Of a DNA stretch of 64,000 nucleotides, positions 26,530 to 35,800 are shown in pieces. The notes under the pieces are model-generated. The model had not been told where the DNA came from and ran no database searches. It saw nothing but the letters and a program-made list of their open reading frames with translations. How positions within the stretch are numbered: the stretch's first letter is position 1; the number at the start of each line of letters is the position of its first letter. The stretch is from assembly GCF_947494555.1 (NCBI RefSeq), contig NZ_CANLVF010000002.1, forward strand, positions 248,001-312,000, in the 5' to 3' direction. The position numbers and the translations under genes are program-made. The stretch comes from an uncultured Roseibium sp. Its GTDB lineage: Bacteria > Pseudomonadota > Alphaproteobacteria > Rhizobiales > Stappiaceae.

Positions 26530-27981
26530 TTATTTGCCTTTGTGAGGCGGTGGCTGCGGCGGCAGGCGGGACGGTACGCGTACCGGGATCAAATCCTGCC
26601 TGTCTTGCATCGCCGGATCGGTGAGCGCCTCAAGGAAGGCGACCAGCTGCCCAACCTCCCTGTCACTGAGGTCAACCGCCGCAAGATCGTTTGCATCTGC
26701 AATTCGCTTCGTGAGGTGCTTGTTCGACTGGACCCAGCTATCCCGGCGGTTGTATGCGTTTCTGCGGGCCGGGTTCATCGGTCTGAAGATCAGCCTTGAT
26801 CCCTTGCCAGTTTGCTCGATGACTGCGTCGAGTTCTGGTAACGCCTTGCCACGGTAGCCATTCAACGAGACTTCCGGCTCAAGATGATGCCGGACGACAG
26901 CCTCGAGCGTGTCAAAGGCACCTGAATGTCCCCAGGGGCCCGTGAGGGCAACGTTCAACAGCGACGGGGTCCTGAAGGCGAATAGGTCTTCCTTTTCGAA
27001 GGTAATGCGAAAACGTCCCTCATCCTCCAGGCGATCCATGAAACCGCTCGCGCGCCAGTAGCTTGTGTCGGCGCCATGCCCTTTTCCGGGGCCGGTTTGC
27101 GGCATCGCGATTGCGTGAAAACTGTGATCCGTCAAAAGCGGGCCCGAGTGGCAGCTGTCACAACCAGCGCGCCCGTAAAACAGATTGACGCCTGACCAGA
27201 CATCGTCACTCAACCTCCCGAAAGCGCCGTCGCGCAAAGTTTGCTCGAACGGGCTGCCGTTTGACCGGAAGGCAACTGCCTGAAACGCTGCGAGTGCATT
27301 GGCCGCCTGAACGAACGAAATCTCGCTGGTTCCGAAGGCATCACGGAACATTTCACGATACTCGGCAAGCTCGGAAAGCCGGTCTGCCAGAAGATCCCAG
27401 GCGTCTGTCGGCCTGTCCTCCGCAACGGCGGTCGCCACCGGGTTTTCGCCTTTTTGTCCCGCCATTTCGACGGGTGAAAGAACCGGAAACATTGCCTGAG
27501 CCGCGAGCGGGCTGACGAGCCCTTCTGGAAGATGCTCGCGGGCCGGACTCCAGAACCCGCTCTTGAAGACACCGGCCGGATCGGGCTCCAGGCGACCGTC
27601 GTGAAAGAAGGCCCTGTAGGAGCGGGCTCCAATATTGTAAAGCGGCTGTGCGTTTCGTGGCACACGGCCCGTGACGCCGCCGGAACCGGTACGGCGCTCA
27701 GCTCCGAAACCCTCGCCGCCCTCGCCAATCGACAGGGGCACGCCGTCGCCGGTCCCCCGGCCTGGATCGTGACAAGTGCCGCAGGAAATGTTTCGGTTTC
27801 CCGACAGGATCGGGTCAAAAAAGAGCATTCGGCCAAGCTCGACCAAAGCCGGTTCTGGGGTGCCATTGTCGAGATAATCGGTATCGTTCAATGGGTTCGG
27901 CAACTCACCTGCCGTGGCAGTCGCAATCGCTGCAAACGCCACTGTGGAACCCAACATAGCCTTCAGGGACAGAGTGAACAT
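26530..27981 (-). CDS. Di-heme cytochrome c peroxidase-family protein (MauG/CcpA-like)
   Basis: A 483-residue periplasmic protein with a signal peptide ending near ATATAG and two heme c sites, CGTCH at 67-71 and CDSCH at 274-278, spaced as in bacterial di-heme peroxidases. Other family marks are LGRMLFFDPILSGNRNISC before heme 1 and FRTPSLLNVALTGPWGHSG near the C-terminal domain. Length is longer than classical CcpA (about 330-350) and nearer to the MauG-like/large peroxidase group. The start has GGAGGAGCACG upstream, directly after the small gene at 27994-28332. It could reduce hydrogen peroxide or modify a partner protein; the partner is unknown. Confidence 0.85.
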   Translation of the reverse strand: MFTLSLKAMLGSTVAFAAIATATAGELPNPLNDTDYLDNGTPEPALVELGRMLFFDPILSGNRNISCGTCHDPGRGTGDGVPLSIGEGGEGFGAERRTGSGGVTGRVPRNAQPLYNIGARSYRAFFHDGRLEPDPAGVFKSGFWSPAREHLPEGLVSPLAAQAMFPVLSPVEMAGQKGENPVATAVAEDRPTDAWDLLADRLSELAEYREMFRDAFGTSEISFVQAANALAAFQAVAFRSNGSPFEQTLRDGAFGRLSDDVWSGVNLFYGRAGCDSCHSGPLLTDHSFHAIAMPQTGPGKGHGADTSYWRASGFMDRLEDEGRFRITFEKEDLFAFRTPSLLNVALTGPWGHSGAFDTLEAVVRHHLEPEVSLNGYRGKALPELDAVIEQTGKGSRLIFRPMNPARRNAYNRRDSWVQSNKHLTKRIADANDLAAVDLSDREVGQLVAFLEALTDPAMQDRQDLIPVRVPSRLPPQPPPHKGK

Positions 27982-27993
27982 CGTGCTCCTCCT

Positions 27994-28332
27994 TCAGTGA
28001 CCGTCACGTCGTAAAGGTCTCTTTTTGTCACCTTTTCGAGCAGATCCGGAAGACCGCCACCAGGCGGGACGATGGCGCTTATCAACTGAAAAATAAGATT
28101 TTTTTGCCGCAGTACCGGTTGCCGCGAGATTGATAACAATCGTGCCCGGCAAGTCGCCGACAACCCGCGTTCCGGATGATGTTCCATGCACGAATAATTC
28201 GTCCGAACCGCTCTGCAATTTTCCACAGCCATCGGCTACGGATTGATCGGTATCAAGTGCGAAGGCCAGAGCGAAGGCAATTGCCGATGCCAGGACCAGC
28301 GTCCCGGCAAAGGACCAGCTTGAACGTTTCAT
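27994..28332 (-). CDS. Small exported protein, possibly frameshifted
   Basis: A 112-residue reading with a GAGGAAAG ribosome site and a hydrophobic N-terminal segment (residues 8-26) that could be a signal peptide or membrane anchor. Up to about residue 78 it looks like a normal exported protein. After a run of seven A bases (about 28097) the reading becomes very basic, ending KKRPLRRDGH. The adjacent frame from the same point reads LISAIVPPGGGLPDLLEKV and continues to 27963, overlapping the peroxidase start; it looks more protein-like. Losing one A would join the two. Family not recognised. It sits 12 bp before the di-heme peroxidase and is probably co-transcribed. Confidence 0.5.
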   Translation of the reverse strand: MKRSSWSFAGTLVLASAIAFALAFALDTDQSVADGCGKLQSGSDELFVHGTSSGTRVVGDLPGTIVINLAATGTAAKKSYFSVDKRHRPAWWRSSGSARKGDKKRPLRRDGH

Positions 28333-28383
28333 TTTCTTTCCTCGATTTTACGCTTGTTCGCTTCGTGCCGGCGCCCCTCGGCG

Positions 28384-29334
28384 CTAGGCAGCACTCAGAC
28401 TGTCTTTAGCCGCCAGACACACCTGTTCGATGTGCCGGTGATCTGTGCCGCAGCATCCGCCGAGAACGACCAGTTGCGGCATGAAACTCTTGAGGTCGGC
28501 ATAGTCGCGTCCGGTCTCGACCGGGTTGCCGTCATCGAGTTCTTCAGCCTCGTCGAGTTCGGCATGACTGAGACGTGACGCATTGGCGCGAATTCCACAG
28601 ATCCGATTGCGCCATTCTCCCCCTGTGCGCAGGGTTTCGCTGAAATGATCCGGGTGGGCACAGTTCAGCATGAAATAGGCCGGCCCGAAGTCGGTTCTCG
28701 CATCCACCTCGCTGATCGCCGCGCCAAGGGTTTGACCTGTCGGCAAGCGCCCGTCGGTTTCAACGGTGAAGGAAATCACGACCGGAATGCCGTGCCCTTG
28801 TGCCGCTCGGACGATACCGATCGCTTCCGGAGTGTTGTTGATGGTGATCGCAGTCACCAGATCTGCACCTGTGGTGGCGAGGGCACCTATCTGGACGTCG
28901 TGATACGCCTCGGCTTCCGCAGGCTGCATGATCTCTCCGGGTACATAGCCGTCACCACGCGGGCCGATGCATCCCGACAGGACACTGCGCAGCCCCGGAA
29001 ATTCCACGCGAAGCTCTGCCATCAGGGAGATGGAGCGTTGGTTCAGCGTCACCAAATCTTCCAGGCTGACACCGAGCTTTCGGGCCCAGTCCGGACTTGC
29101 ACGCCAGGTCGCGCTTTCAAAGACGAAGCCGGTTCCATGTGTCACGGCGACAGATGCATGGCTCCGGTAATAGCGACGCAGCGTTTCTCTACCTTCTCCA
29201 GTGGCGAGCAACGGGAAAGCGGCGAAGAGTGGCAGATCGATCCCATAGTCAAAAATCAGCGTCGTTTCGATGCCACCATCCGTGACAAAGAGGTCGCCGC
29301 TCATCTGCGGCAGGGTCTGTGCAAGTTCTTTCAT
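28384..29334 (-). CDS. Homocysteine S-methyltransferase-family protein
   Basis: A 316-residue protein of the MmuM/BHMT family, which transfers a methyl group from S-methylmethionine, betaine or a related donor to homocysteine. Zinc-binding cysteines are visible in LNCAHP and in VVLGGCCGTD; the N-terminal TDGGIETTLIF motif is typical. The ATG at 29334 has AGGAGAAGCGAC before it; the longer reading to 29397 has no ribosome site. A 74-bp element shared with the BTAD regulator gene begins 38 bp upstream (29372-29445), suggesting common control. Confidence 0.85.
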   Translation of the reverse strand: MKELAQTLPQMSGDLFVTDGGIETTLIFDYGIDLPLFAAFPLLATGEGRETLRRYYRSHASVAVTHGTGFVFESATWRASPDWARKLGVSLEDLVTLNQRSISLMAELRVEFPGLRSVLSGCIGPRGDGYVPGEIMQPAEAEAYHDVQIGALATTGADLVTAITINNTPEAIGIVRAAQGHGIPVVISFTVETDGRLPTGQTLGAAISEVDARTDFGPAYFMLNCAHPDHFSETLRTGGEWRNRICGIRANASRLSHAELDEAEELDDGNPVETGRDYADLKSFMPQLVVLGGCCGTDHRHIEQVCLAAKDSLSAA

Positions 29335-29681
29335 GTCGCTTCTCCTGTAAGCGTTGACGGGAGAAGGATCGGGCGGAGACCGTTTTGCCTCCGTCACAAA
29401 TGCCGGCGGCGCTTTGTGTCAAACGTCAAATTTTCGCTAAATCGGCGTCAAGGCCATCAAACGAAGCGAGAACCATCGGTGTCCGGGCCCCAGTGAAAGG
29501 TGCTACAGAGACACAGAAACGGTGCGTGTTTGCACGCAGTTCAATCAATCTCTTCGAGCGCCAAAAACCGCGGTGGCATTCACTCTGATTGTCGGGATAG
29601 CGACGGTGCTTGGGTCGCCTGACGGCTCACCTTTGCCGCCAAGATTGAGAGAGCGGTTCGCAATTGCAACTCTGAATCTCG
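29335..29681. other. Gene-free interval upstream of the homocysteine methyltransferase
   Basis: These 347 bp hold the shared 74-bp element (separate entry). The remainder, about 29446-29681, has no reading with a ribosome site and family resemblance. It is the position where a plus-strand regulator would be expected by analogy with 32708-32803, but only scrambled short readings remain. Confidence 0.5.
29372..29445 (+). repeat. 74-bp element, copy A (CCGT direct repeats with 11-bp period)
   Basis: Nearly the same sequence occurs at 32708-32781. The two best-conserved blocks are GGCGGASACCGTTYTGCC plus TCCGTCACAAA at the left and AAATTTTCGCTAAATCGG at the right; the middle differs. CCGT occurs at 29380 and 29391, one 11-bp turn apart, the spacing used by SARP/BTAD-type activators. 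It starts 38 bp from the homocysteine methyltransferase start codon, in opposite orientation. Confidence 0.7.
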
Positions 29682-30440
29682 TCAATCGTCCGCATCAAAC
29701 GTTTCCAGCATTCGTGCGACCCTGGCCTCGGCCGCCTCAAAACGCTCAACGACCGCTCGGCAATGCGGGTTGAAGCGGAAAACGTCGCGGAACAAGTCTC
29801 CGTCCTGGCGCACGCTTTCGACCGCATCCATCAAAAACCCGAAGGAAAGTGTATCTATTTCGGTGCGCAGGAAGTCGCCATGTGTAACGACCTGTCCAAT
29901 GTAATGTGTCAGAAAAAGAGTTTCCGCCAACGCCCGATCATGCTGATCCGCTGACATTTCCAGAACGACCAGTCCGATCGAATTTAGTGCCGCCTTGACG
30001 TCATCGTAGACAGCCGGCTCAAGCGAGTGATCAGTCAGGACGATGCTCAGGCCTTGCAGGCTCTGGCCGATTTTCGAATAGCTGTGCGGCCCGAACATTG
30101 GATGTGTCGCGATATACCGCAACGGTCGCCCAGATCGAGCCGCCTGTGCTTTCAGCAGCTCTGCCGTATGTAATTTCACGGTTGCCACATCCACCAGCAC
30201 GCTGCGGTTACCCAGCCTGGGGACAACGGCCTCCAGGGTTGCAGCAAACTGACCGATCGAGGATGCGATTATGACGACGTCGCTCTGGCAAACCTCGTCG
30301 AGAGAAAAGAACCTGTCATCATCTGGTTCTGCGCGTCGTGAAAAAATGCGAACACGGATCCCGGGCACAAAGCGTTCGGCAACTTTTTGAAGGAAAGCAC
30401 CGAACTGTCCGTAGCCAACAATCCCAAGTGTTTCGATCAT
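29682..30440 (-). CDS. Prephenate/arogenate dehydrogenase-like protein
   Basis: A 252-residue NAD(P)-dependent dehydrogenase with an N-terminal Rossmann motif GIVGYGQFGAF and the TyrA-type THPMFGPHSY stretch that binds the substrate side chain. The C-terminal helical domain (about 160-250) fits the prephenate dehydrogenase family. It is shorter than most bacterial TyrA proteins (about 280-310) and similar to plant-like arogenate dehydrogenases. The expected role is tyrosine synthesis, oxidatively decarboxylating prephenate or arogenate. The gene is alone, with no other aromatic-pathway genes nearby. Confidence 0.78.
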   Translation of the reverse strand: MIETLGIVGYGQFGAFLQKVAERFVPGIRVRIFSRRAEPDDDRFFSLDEVCQSDVVIIASSIGQFAATLEAVVPRLGNRSVLVDVATVKLHTAELLKAQAARSGRPLRYIATHPMFGPHSYSKIGQSLQGLSIVLTDHSLEPAVYDDVKAALNSIGLVVLEMSADQHDRALAETLFLTHYIGQVVTHGDFLRTEIDTLSFGFLMDAVESVRQDGDLFRDVFRFNPHCRAVVERFEAAEARVARMLETFDADD

Positions 30441-30620
30441 TCCCGTGTTCTCCGGACCATCCAGCTCTGCGCCTCTTCACCGGAAAGCACCTGACATTCA
30501 ACGGCACCAAATCGGCAATTTAAATATCGCGTAGTTCTCGTGCGGGCGCGATAGTCCCGTGCGCGAACTTTCTATCCGGGCAAGTGTGTGTCGTACAGCC
30601 CAGGCAACAGTCTCTTGGTC

Positions 30621-31901
30621 TCAAGGATAGGAATGATACCCCTTGCCATACCCGGAGCTATGTCCGGCCTTCATGGTGCCGAGCGTGTTTGAACCTGGCT
30701 GCAGAACCGCCCTGACCTCCGCCAGTTCGGCATCCGTCATGATCGCGGCAGGATCGCGCTGCCGCTTTTTGGTTTCAATCTCTGCCCATAGGTCGTTGAG
30801 CCTGTCGTTTTGAGCACGGCGCTTTACCTTTCTTTTGGCGACACTTTTTCCTGCGGTTCTTTTGACGAGCTTCTTTCCAGCAGTTTTTGCCAATTTATAT
30901 CCCAAACCCACTCCGGTGACGCATGCCACGATTTCAAACGTATCGATGATCTTTTCGACGACCTGAAACACGGCAAGAGCCTGTTCGGCTCCATCGATGG
31001 TTCTGGATAGATAGTCTGCCAGCAAGCGGGCGTTTTGCTCGATCAGGCACAACGCTACCAGCATGTAGATTTGCGCTTTGACGACATCTCCGCTGACCAG
31101 GGCGTCGCGGTACTTTTCCTGATACTTTCGCGGAAGGATCCAGATCGATTGACTTGGCAGCGATCCACCGCCGATGACGTCGGCGGTAAATGCCGCGATA
31201 GGTTGCTCGCGCCTATTGCGTGCAAGTTCCTGATGTTTGTCCCAGGTGTTTTCAAAAAATGTGTGTGTACGATCTGAGGCGCGCTTCAGCTTGGATTGAA
31301 CGGGTCCCGTTAGAACGGAGCGGTAATAACCGGCTCCCAGCATGGTAACGCCAAGAAGCTCTTCCCGGTCAATCATGGCATCCTTCGTCTCGACAAGATC
31401 GCCTTTGATCCCCAATGAAAACCAGAATTCCCAGAGCGTCGGGTCCCGTCTCCTAGTGTCATAAGGCCTTCGCAGCCGCAGCCAGACACCCTTAGCATTC
31501 AAGATGTTGCGTACTTTCAGGAGGTAATCAGCCTCGTCGGGATTGTTGGTCCGAGGCGTCAGGGCATCTGCCGTCAGCATCTTTTTATGATCAAGCCGGA
31601 CATATGCGTCCCGTTCGGAAACTTTTATTCGCCGGTCCAGAATCCGATAGGCGCGCCGCTTCTTTTTCGGATCGTAGGCAACGAGGTTTCCGCCGCGCCC
31701 AATCACAGAAGCTTCGATCGCTTTCCGGAATTCCTTTACATAGACCGGGTTCAGGAACTCAGCATCAATGACCCTTTGAAGCTGCGCAACCTGCCCTTTC
31801 GACAGCAGGCGTTTCAGGTAAGGCACAGTCGCTATGAGTTCCGTAACATCCGGTGCACCGAGTTCGCGCGCTTTTCGAAAATTGGTCTTCTCATTCGCCA
31901 T
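30621..31901 (-). CDS. Hcp-linked protein of unknown function with a very basic C-terminal part
   Basis: A 426-residue protein I do not recognise. Residues 1-230 are charged and mixed; about 255-330 is helical, with a hydrophobic stretch (FEIVACVTGVGLGYKLA, near 325-341) that may span a membrane. It is followed by a strongly basic segment (KLVKRTAGKSVAKRKVKRR) and a glycine/tyrosine-rich tail. The ATG at 31901 has AAGGAGCATGGCAA upstream. It lies 104 bp downstream of hcp on the same strand with no other type VI genes around. By context it could be cargo or an effector carried by the Hcp tube; this is inference only. Confidence 0.65.
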   Translation of the reverse strand: MANEKTNFRKARELGAPDVTELIATVPYLKRLLSKGQVAQLQRVIDAEFLNPVYVKEFRKAIEASVIGRGGNLVAYDPKKKRRAYRILDRRIKVSERDAYVRLDHKKMLTADALTPRTNNPDEADYLLKVRNILNAKGVWLRLRRPYDTRRRDPTLWEFWFSLGIKGDLVETKDAMIDREELLGVTMLGAGYYRSVLTGPVQSKLKRASDRTHTFFENTWDKHQELARNRREQPIAAFTADVIGGGSLPSQSIWILPRKYQEKYRDALVSGDVVKAQIYMLVALCLIEQNARLLADYLSRTIDGAEQALAVFQVVEKIIDTFEIVACVTGVGLGYKLAKTAGKKLVKRTAGKSVAKRKVKRRAQNDRLNDLWAEIETKKRQRDPAAIMTDAELAEVRAVLQPGSNTLGTMKAGHSSGYGKGYHSYP

Positions 31902-32005
31902 TTGCCATGCTCCTTCCAAAGCAGAACAGGCGGCAACGGCAGAATGTCTTGAAGATCATCCATTCAGCCAATGCCACTGTTCAATTTGAGGTTTTTCGGG
32001 TGGGC

Positions 32006-32488
32006 TCAGACCTTCGTATTCCCGGCAATGTCCCAGGCAAACTCCGGGGCAGCGCCCTTCGAACCGTCGGGTTTTTGCTCGGTGTAGATCATCTTGTACT
32101 CGCCAAAGTTCAAGGACAGGCATTCAAACAGACGCTCATCGTCACTGCCTTCATTGTTGATGCTGGTCACGATGATGTCCTTCATCTCGATCTTGACGTA
32201 TTCAAGCGGGTTTTCTCCGGCGGCCTTGCGGACAATCAGAGAGCCTTTCGGGATATGCTTTCCGGTCGACAGATGTTGCCACAGGGCTGGAGAAGACTTG
32301 TCGACATATTTGTTCACGGTTAGATCCATGAAATGCGCTTTGCCGGAGCCCGATCCTCCACCCATATGGGTTGTGCCGGATTGTGTCGCTCCCCAGGACC
32401 ATGCCAGGACGTCAATCTCGTCCTTGTGGGTTTTGTCCTGCGCCTCTCCCTTAATGCCTTCCAGTTTGAGAAAATGATCAACAGACAT
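32006..32488 (-). CDS. hcp: Hcp-family type VI secretion tube protein
   Basis: A 160-residue Hcp1-type protein: it starts with VDHFLKLEGIKGEAQDKTHKDEIDVLAWSWG, continues with the loop rich in Gly/Ser (THMGGGSGSGKAHF) and strands DLTVNKYVDKSSPALW, as expected for the ring-forming tube subunit exported by type VI systems. Ribosome site AAGGAATTGG precedes the ATG at 32488. No vgrG, sheath, baseplate or membrane-complex genes occur in the window, so this is an orphan copy that would use a system encoded elsewhere. Several inverted repeats lie in its upstream region. Confidence 0.88.
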   Translation of the reverse strand: MSVDHFLKLEGIKGEAQDKTHKDEIDVLAWSWGATQSGTTHMGGGSGSGKAHFMDLTVNKYVDKSSPALWQHLSTGKHIPKGSLIVRKAAGENPLEYVKIEMKDIIVTSINNEGSDDERLFECLSLNFGEYKMIYTEQKPDGSKGAAPEFAWDIAGNTKV

Positions 32489-32802
32489 ATTCCAATTCCT
32501 TCAGTTTGCCTTGTTTGAATAAACTCGCCTCGGTTTGAAGGCAGTCGGGCCTTCAAACGTCGGAGAATTGTGCCTTGCACCTCATGACAAGGTGCATGGC
32601 CGGTCACTCTTTTGGATCCGTGTCATGAGGCCGCCGCTTGCACTCTAAGCGGCGCTTTTCGCAAGCCTTTCACGCCACATCTCCTGCAAGGTGACGGGCA
32701 ACGAATAGGCGGACACCGTTCTGCCTCCGTCACAAAAGCTGGCTAAGCCGCTTTCGAAGCGTTAAATTTTCGCTAAATCGGATTCTCGGTCGAGGCTGCC
32801 GA
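32489..32802. promoter_or_regulatory. Divergent control region between hcp and the BTAD regulator
   Basis: The 314-bp gap holds a perfect hairpin GTTTGAAGGC / GCCTTCAAAC (32533-32558, 6-nt loop) in what would be the hcp 5' leader, overlapping repeats TGCACCT / AGGTGCA (32576-32596), a longer-range repeat CCTCATGACA / TGTCATGAGG (32580-32589 and 32621-32630), and the 74-bp element copy B next to the regulator start. The dense symmetry suggests operators or structured leader RNA. Confidence 0.5.
32708..32781 (+). repeat. 74-bp element, copy B (CCGT direct repeats with 11-bp period)
   Basis: It matches copy A at 29372-29445 in both ends and length. CCGT occurs at 32716 and 32727, exactly 11 bp apart. 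The element ends 21 bp before the ATG of the BTAD/AAA regulator, so the right block (AAATTTTCGCTAAATCGG) probably overlaps its promoter or ribosome-site region. Confidence 0.7.
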
Positions 32803-35800
32803 ATGGATGGCGACAATTGTCTGGATATCCGGCTTCTTGGCCGGCTGGAAATAAACTTCAAGGAACGAATGCTGGCGTTTCCGACACGCCATGCTGGTTT
32901 CCTGATCGCATTGCTTGCTCTAGAAGGGCCTTTGCGTCGCGAAACCGCAGCATCCCGGCTTTGGGGGGAGCGCGATGAGGCGCAAGCGCGCGCGTCTCTG
33001 CGCCAAGCAGTCTATCATATCCAGAAAGTTTTCGCGTCCGCGGGTGCTCCGGAACTGGAAGTTACCCGGCAAACCATTGCGTTGGTGGAAGGCTCATACC
33101 AAACCGACGTCGGCCGCCTTCTTGGTAAAATGGCAGCGAACCCCGTCACCGCGGTAAAGGCATACCGTGGAGAGCTTCTAGGTGATATCGGCCGCGTCGA
33201 CCCGGCGTTTCAGGATTGGCTTGATCAGGAAAGACGCGCCCTGGAGGTGAAACTCTCCGAACGAACAACCGACGCAGCACGACTTTTTCTTGCCAGTAAG
33301 GATTGGGGAAGTCTGGCAGCCGTTTCTTCACTCGCTCTGAAGATCGATCCGTTCAACGAAGAAGTGTTTCGTCATCGCATGGAGGCCCTTGCCCATACGG
33401 ACAGGCGAGCATCCGCACTCGCCCTCTATGAAGACTTCAAGGAAGGATTGCTGTCTGCGCTTGAGATCGAACCGGAGACCGCTACGCAGGAACTGCGAGA
33501 TCAAATTGCCAACTGGAGCACTGAGCCGCCGCCGGTGTCTGATCCTCCTTCAGCTTCGCCTCAAGTGGTTTTTCGTGAACGGCGGAGCGTCTCGCTTCTT
33601 GCTGTCACTCCGTCCGAAATCAACTCGGACCCGGAATTTTTTGCAACGGACTTTGCCCGCGCAACCACACTTCTGAGAGAAATTCTTCAAGATGGTTCGG
33701 CGCAGATCCTTGAGCAGGCCGGCCCCGCAATTGCCTGCGTCTTTGGTGCGTCCGGGCTGGTCGAGCGGCACGCGGAAGCGGCGACACACACAGCAAACGC
33801 ATTGGGCTCGCAAGCACGCGATACCTTAAAGATAGCAATTGTCTCGGGCGATATCGTCGATACCACTTCCGATGGCTCAGACGATATGAATCTCTCTGTT
33901 CTGGCCCCGCTCTTGTCGGAAGCGAATGTCTTGTTGCAGACCGCCGAACCGGGGCAAGTAACGCTCTCTGCAGCAACGTCGTCCAGGCTGAGCGCACGGC
34001 CAGCGCAAAAATCGTTTATTGCACGCGAAGCGGAGCTTGATGCATTAACGTCCGCGTCCGTCCAGACGCGTCGAGGCCAGGCGCAGGTTGTCGGTATCGT
34101 TGGTGAAGCCGGCATTGGAAAATCGACGCTCCTGCGGCAGTTTCTGAGTAATTGTGCAGGTGCTGAAATTCTCATGATCGAGGGTTATGACCGGGAAGCG
34201 TCACGGTCATTCGGTGCCATCGCACGATATCTTGCAACGCGGATTTCCGCTGGCGAAAACCCGAGTCGTGCGTCGGTCGACGCTGCTATCGCCGAAAAAC
34301 AGATCCGCGCTGCTCACCGCGAAGTCCTTTTGGACCTGCTGTGTCTTGCCACCGAGACCGAACGGCAAAGCCTGGTCCGCGAAGAACAGCGTCTACGGAT
34401 CTTCAAGCTGGCTCGCGAAGTCATTCTCGGGGCTTGCGAAAATGGCGAGGCAATTCTTGCGGTCGAGGATGTGCACTGGCTCGACCGGGACTCGGCGGAG
34501 TTTCTGGATCGTCTGATCGGAGAAATATCGGGAGACGCTCTGACCGTTGTCACAACGTTTCGTCCCGAGTACCAGGTCAGCTGGATCGGACGCAGTTCTT
34601 TCCGGCTCCTGCGGTTGGCTCCGCTTGCAACAGATGATGCAGAGGCGATGATCTCGCCCTGGGTGTCAAGATTGTCTGCCGAAGTCCGCAACCAGATACT
34701 GCAACGCGCTGCAGGCAATCCATTCCTCTTGGTGGAAACCGCTCGCGCCGTTTCAGCTGGCGGTGCCGATGCACTCAATCATGTGCCGGCAACTATCCGC
34801 GACATCCTCAATGCGACGGTGCAACGCCTTTCACCAGACGGCCGACGTGTGCTTCAGTGCGCCGCTGTGCTTGGCTTTGAAGCGCCGGACGGCGCGATCG
34901 CTGCCTTGACCGGATTCGAAGAAACGCGTCTGGATGATGCGCTGACGACACTCAGACACGAAGAGCTTTTGGTTCGCAGCGGCTTCGGTTCTTCTTCACG
35001 TCACCGCTTCCGGCATGCACTCCTTCACGAGGCGGTGTATGCGACAATCCCCAAGGTGGATTCAAGGTCGCTTCACGCCAGCGCCTGCGCGCACCTGCAA
35101 GGACGTCCCGACATCGATCCGGCCGCCATAGCCCACCACGCCTGGTGCTCGGAAGATTGGCCCGGCGCGGCCGAATGGTATCAGCAGGCTGGTGACCGCT
35201 TTGCAATGCTGTCTTCGTATGCTCTTGCGTCCGAGGCATATGGGTACGCGGTTGAGGCGCTGGCCAAGTGCCCGGATCAGCAGGGCCTGCAGCAAAAGCG
35301 CCTAGAACTTGCGCTCAGGCGTCGACCGGTTCTGGTGCCGCTCGGCCTATATGAAACAGCGCTCGCCGAGCTGGACAAGGCCGAGACGATCGCCGAACAG
35401 ATTGACAGCCGCAGTTTCCGCGTCGCCGTTCATATCAACAAAAGCTACCTGTTCAGTACTCATGGCCACCTGAAAGACGCCATTGCGCACGCCATACGCG
35501 CAAGTGCCGCATGTGAACGAGAAGAGCAATCCGCCTATGAGGCAAAACTGGCGGAAGGCCAGGCGCTTTCCCTCATGGGCGATTGGCGAAGCACGATCGA
35601 GCTTCTGGCGCCGACCGTTCCGTTTTGGGAAGAGCACAGGCACGAAAGGTTCGGTCATACGGGAACGCGATCCGTCTGGTGTCATGGACATCTTTCCAAT
35701 GCCTATGGCCTCAATGGCCAGATTGAGGCTGCTCTCAGACCCGCAGAAAGGGCGTTTGACCTTGCGGGGGAAACCAAGAGACCCCTCGACACGATATTCT

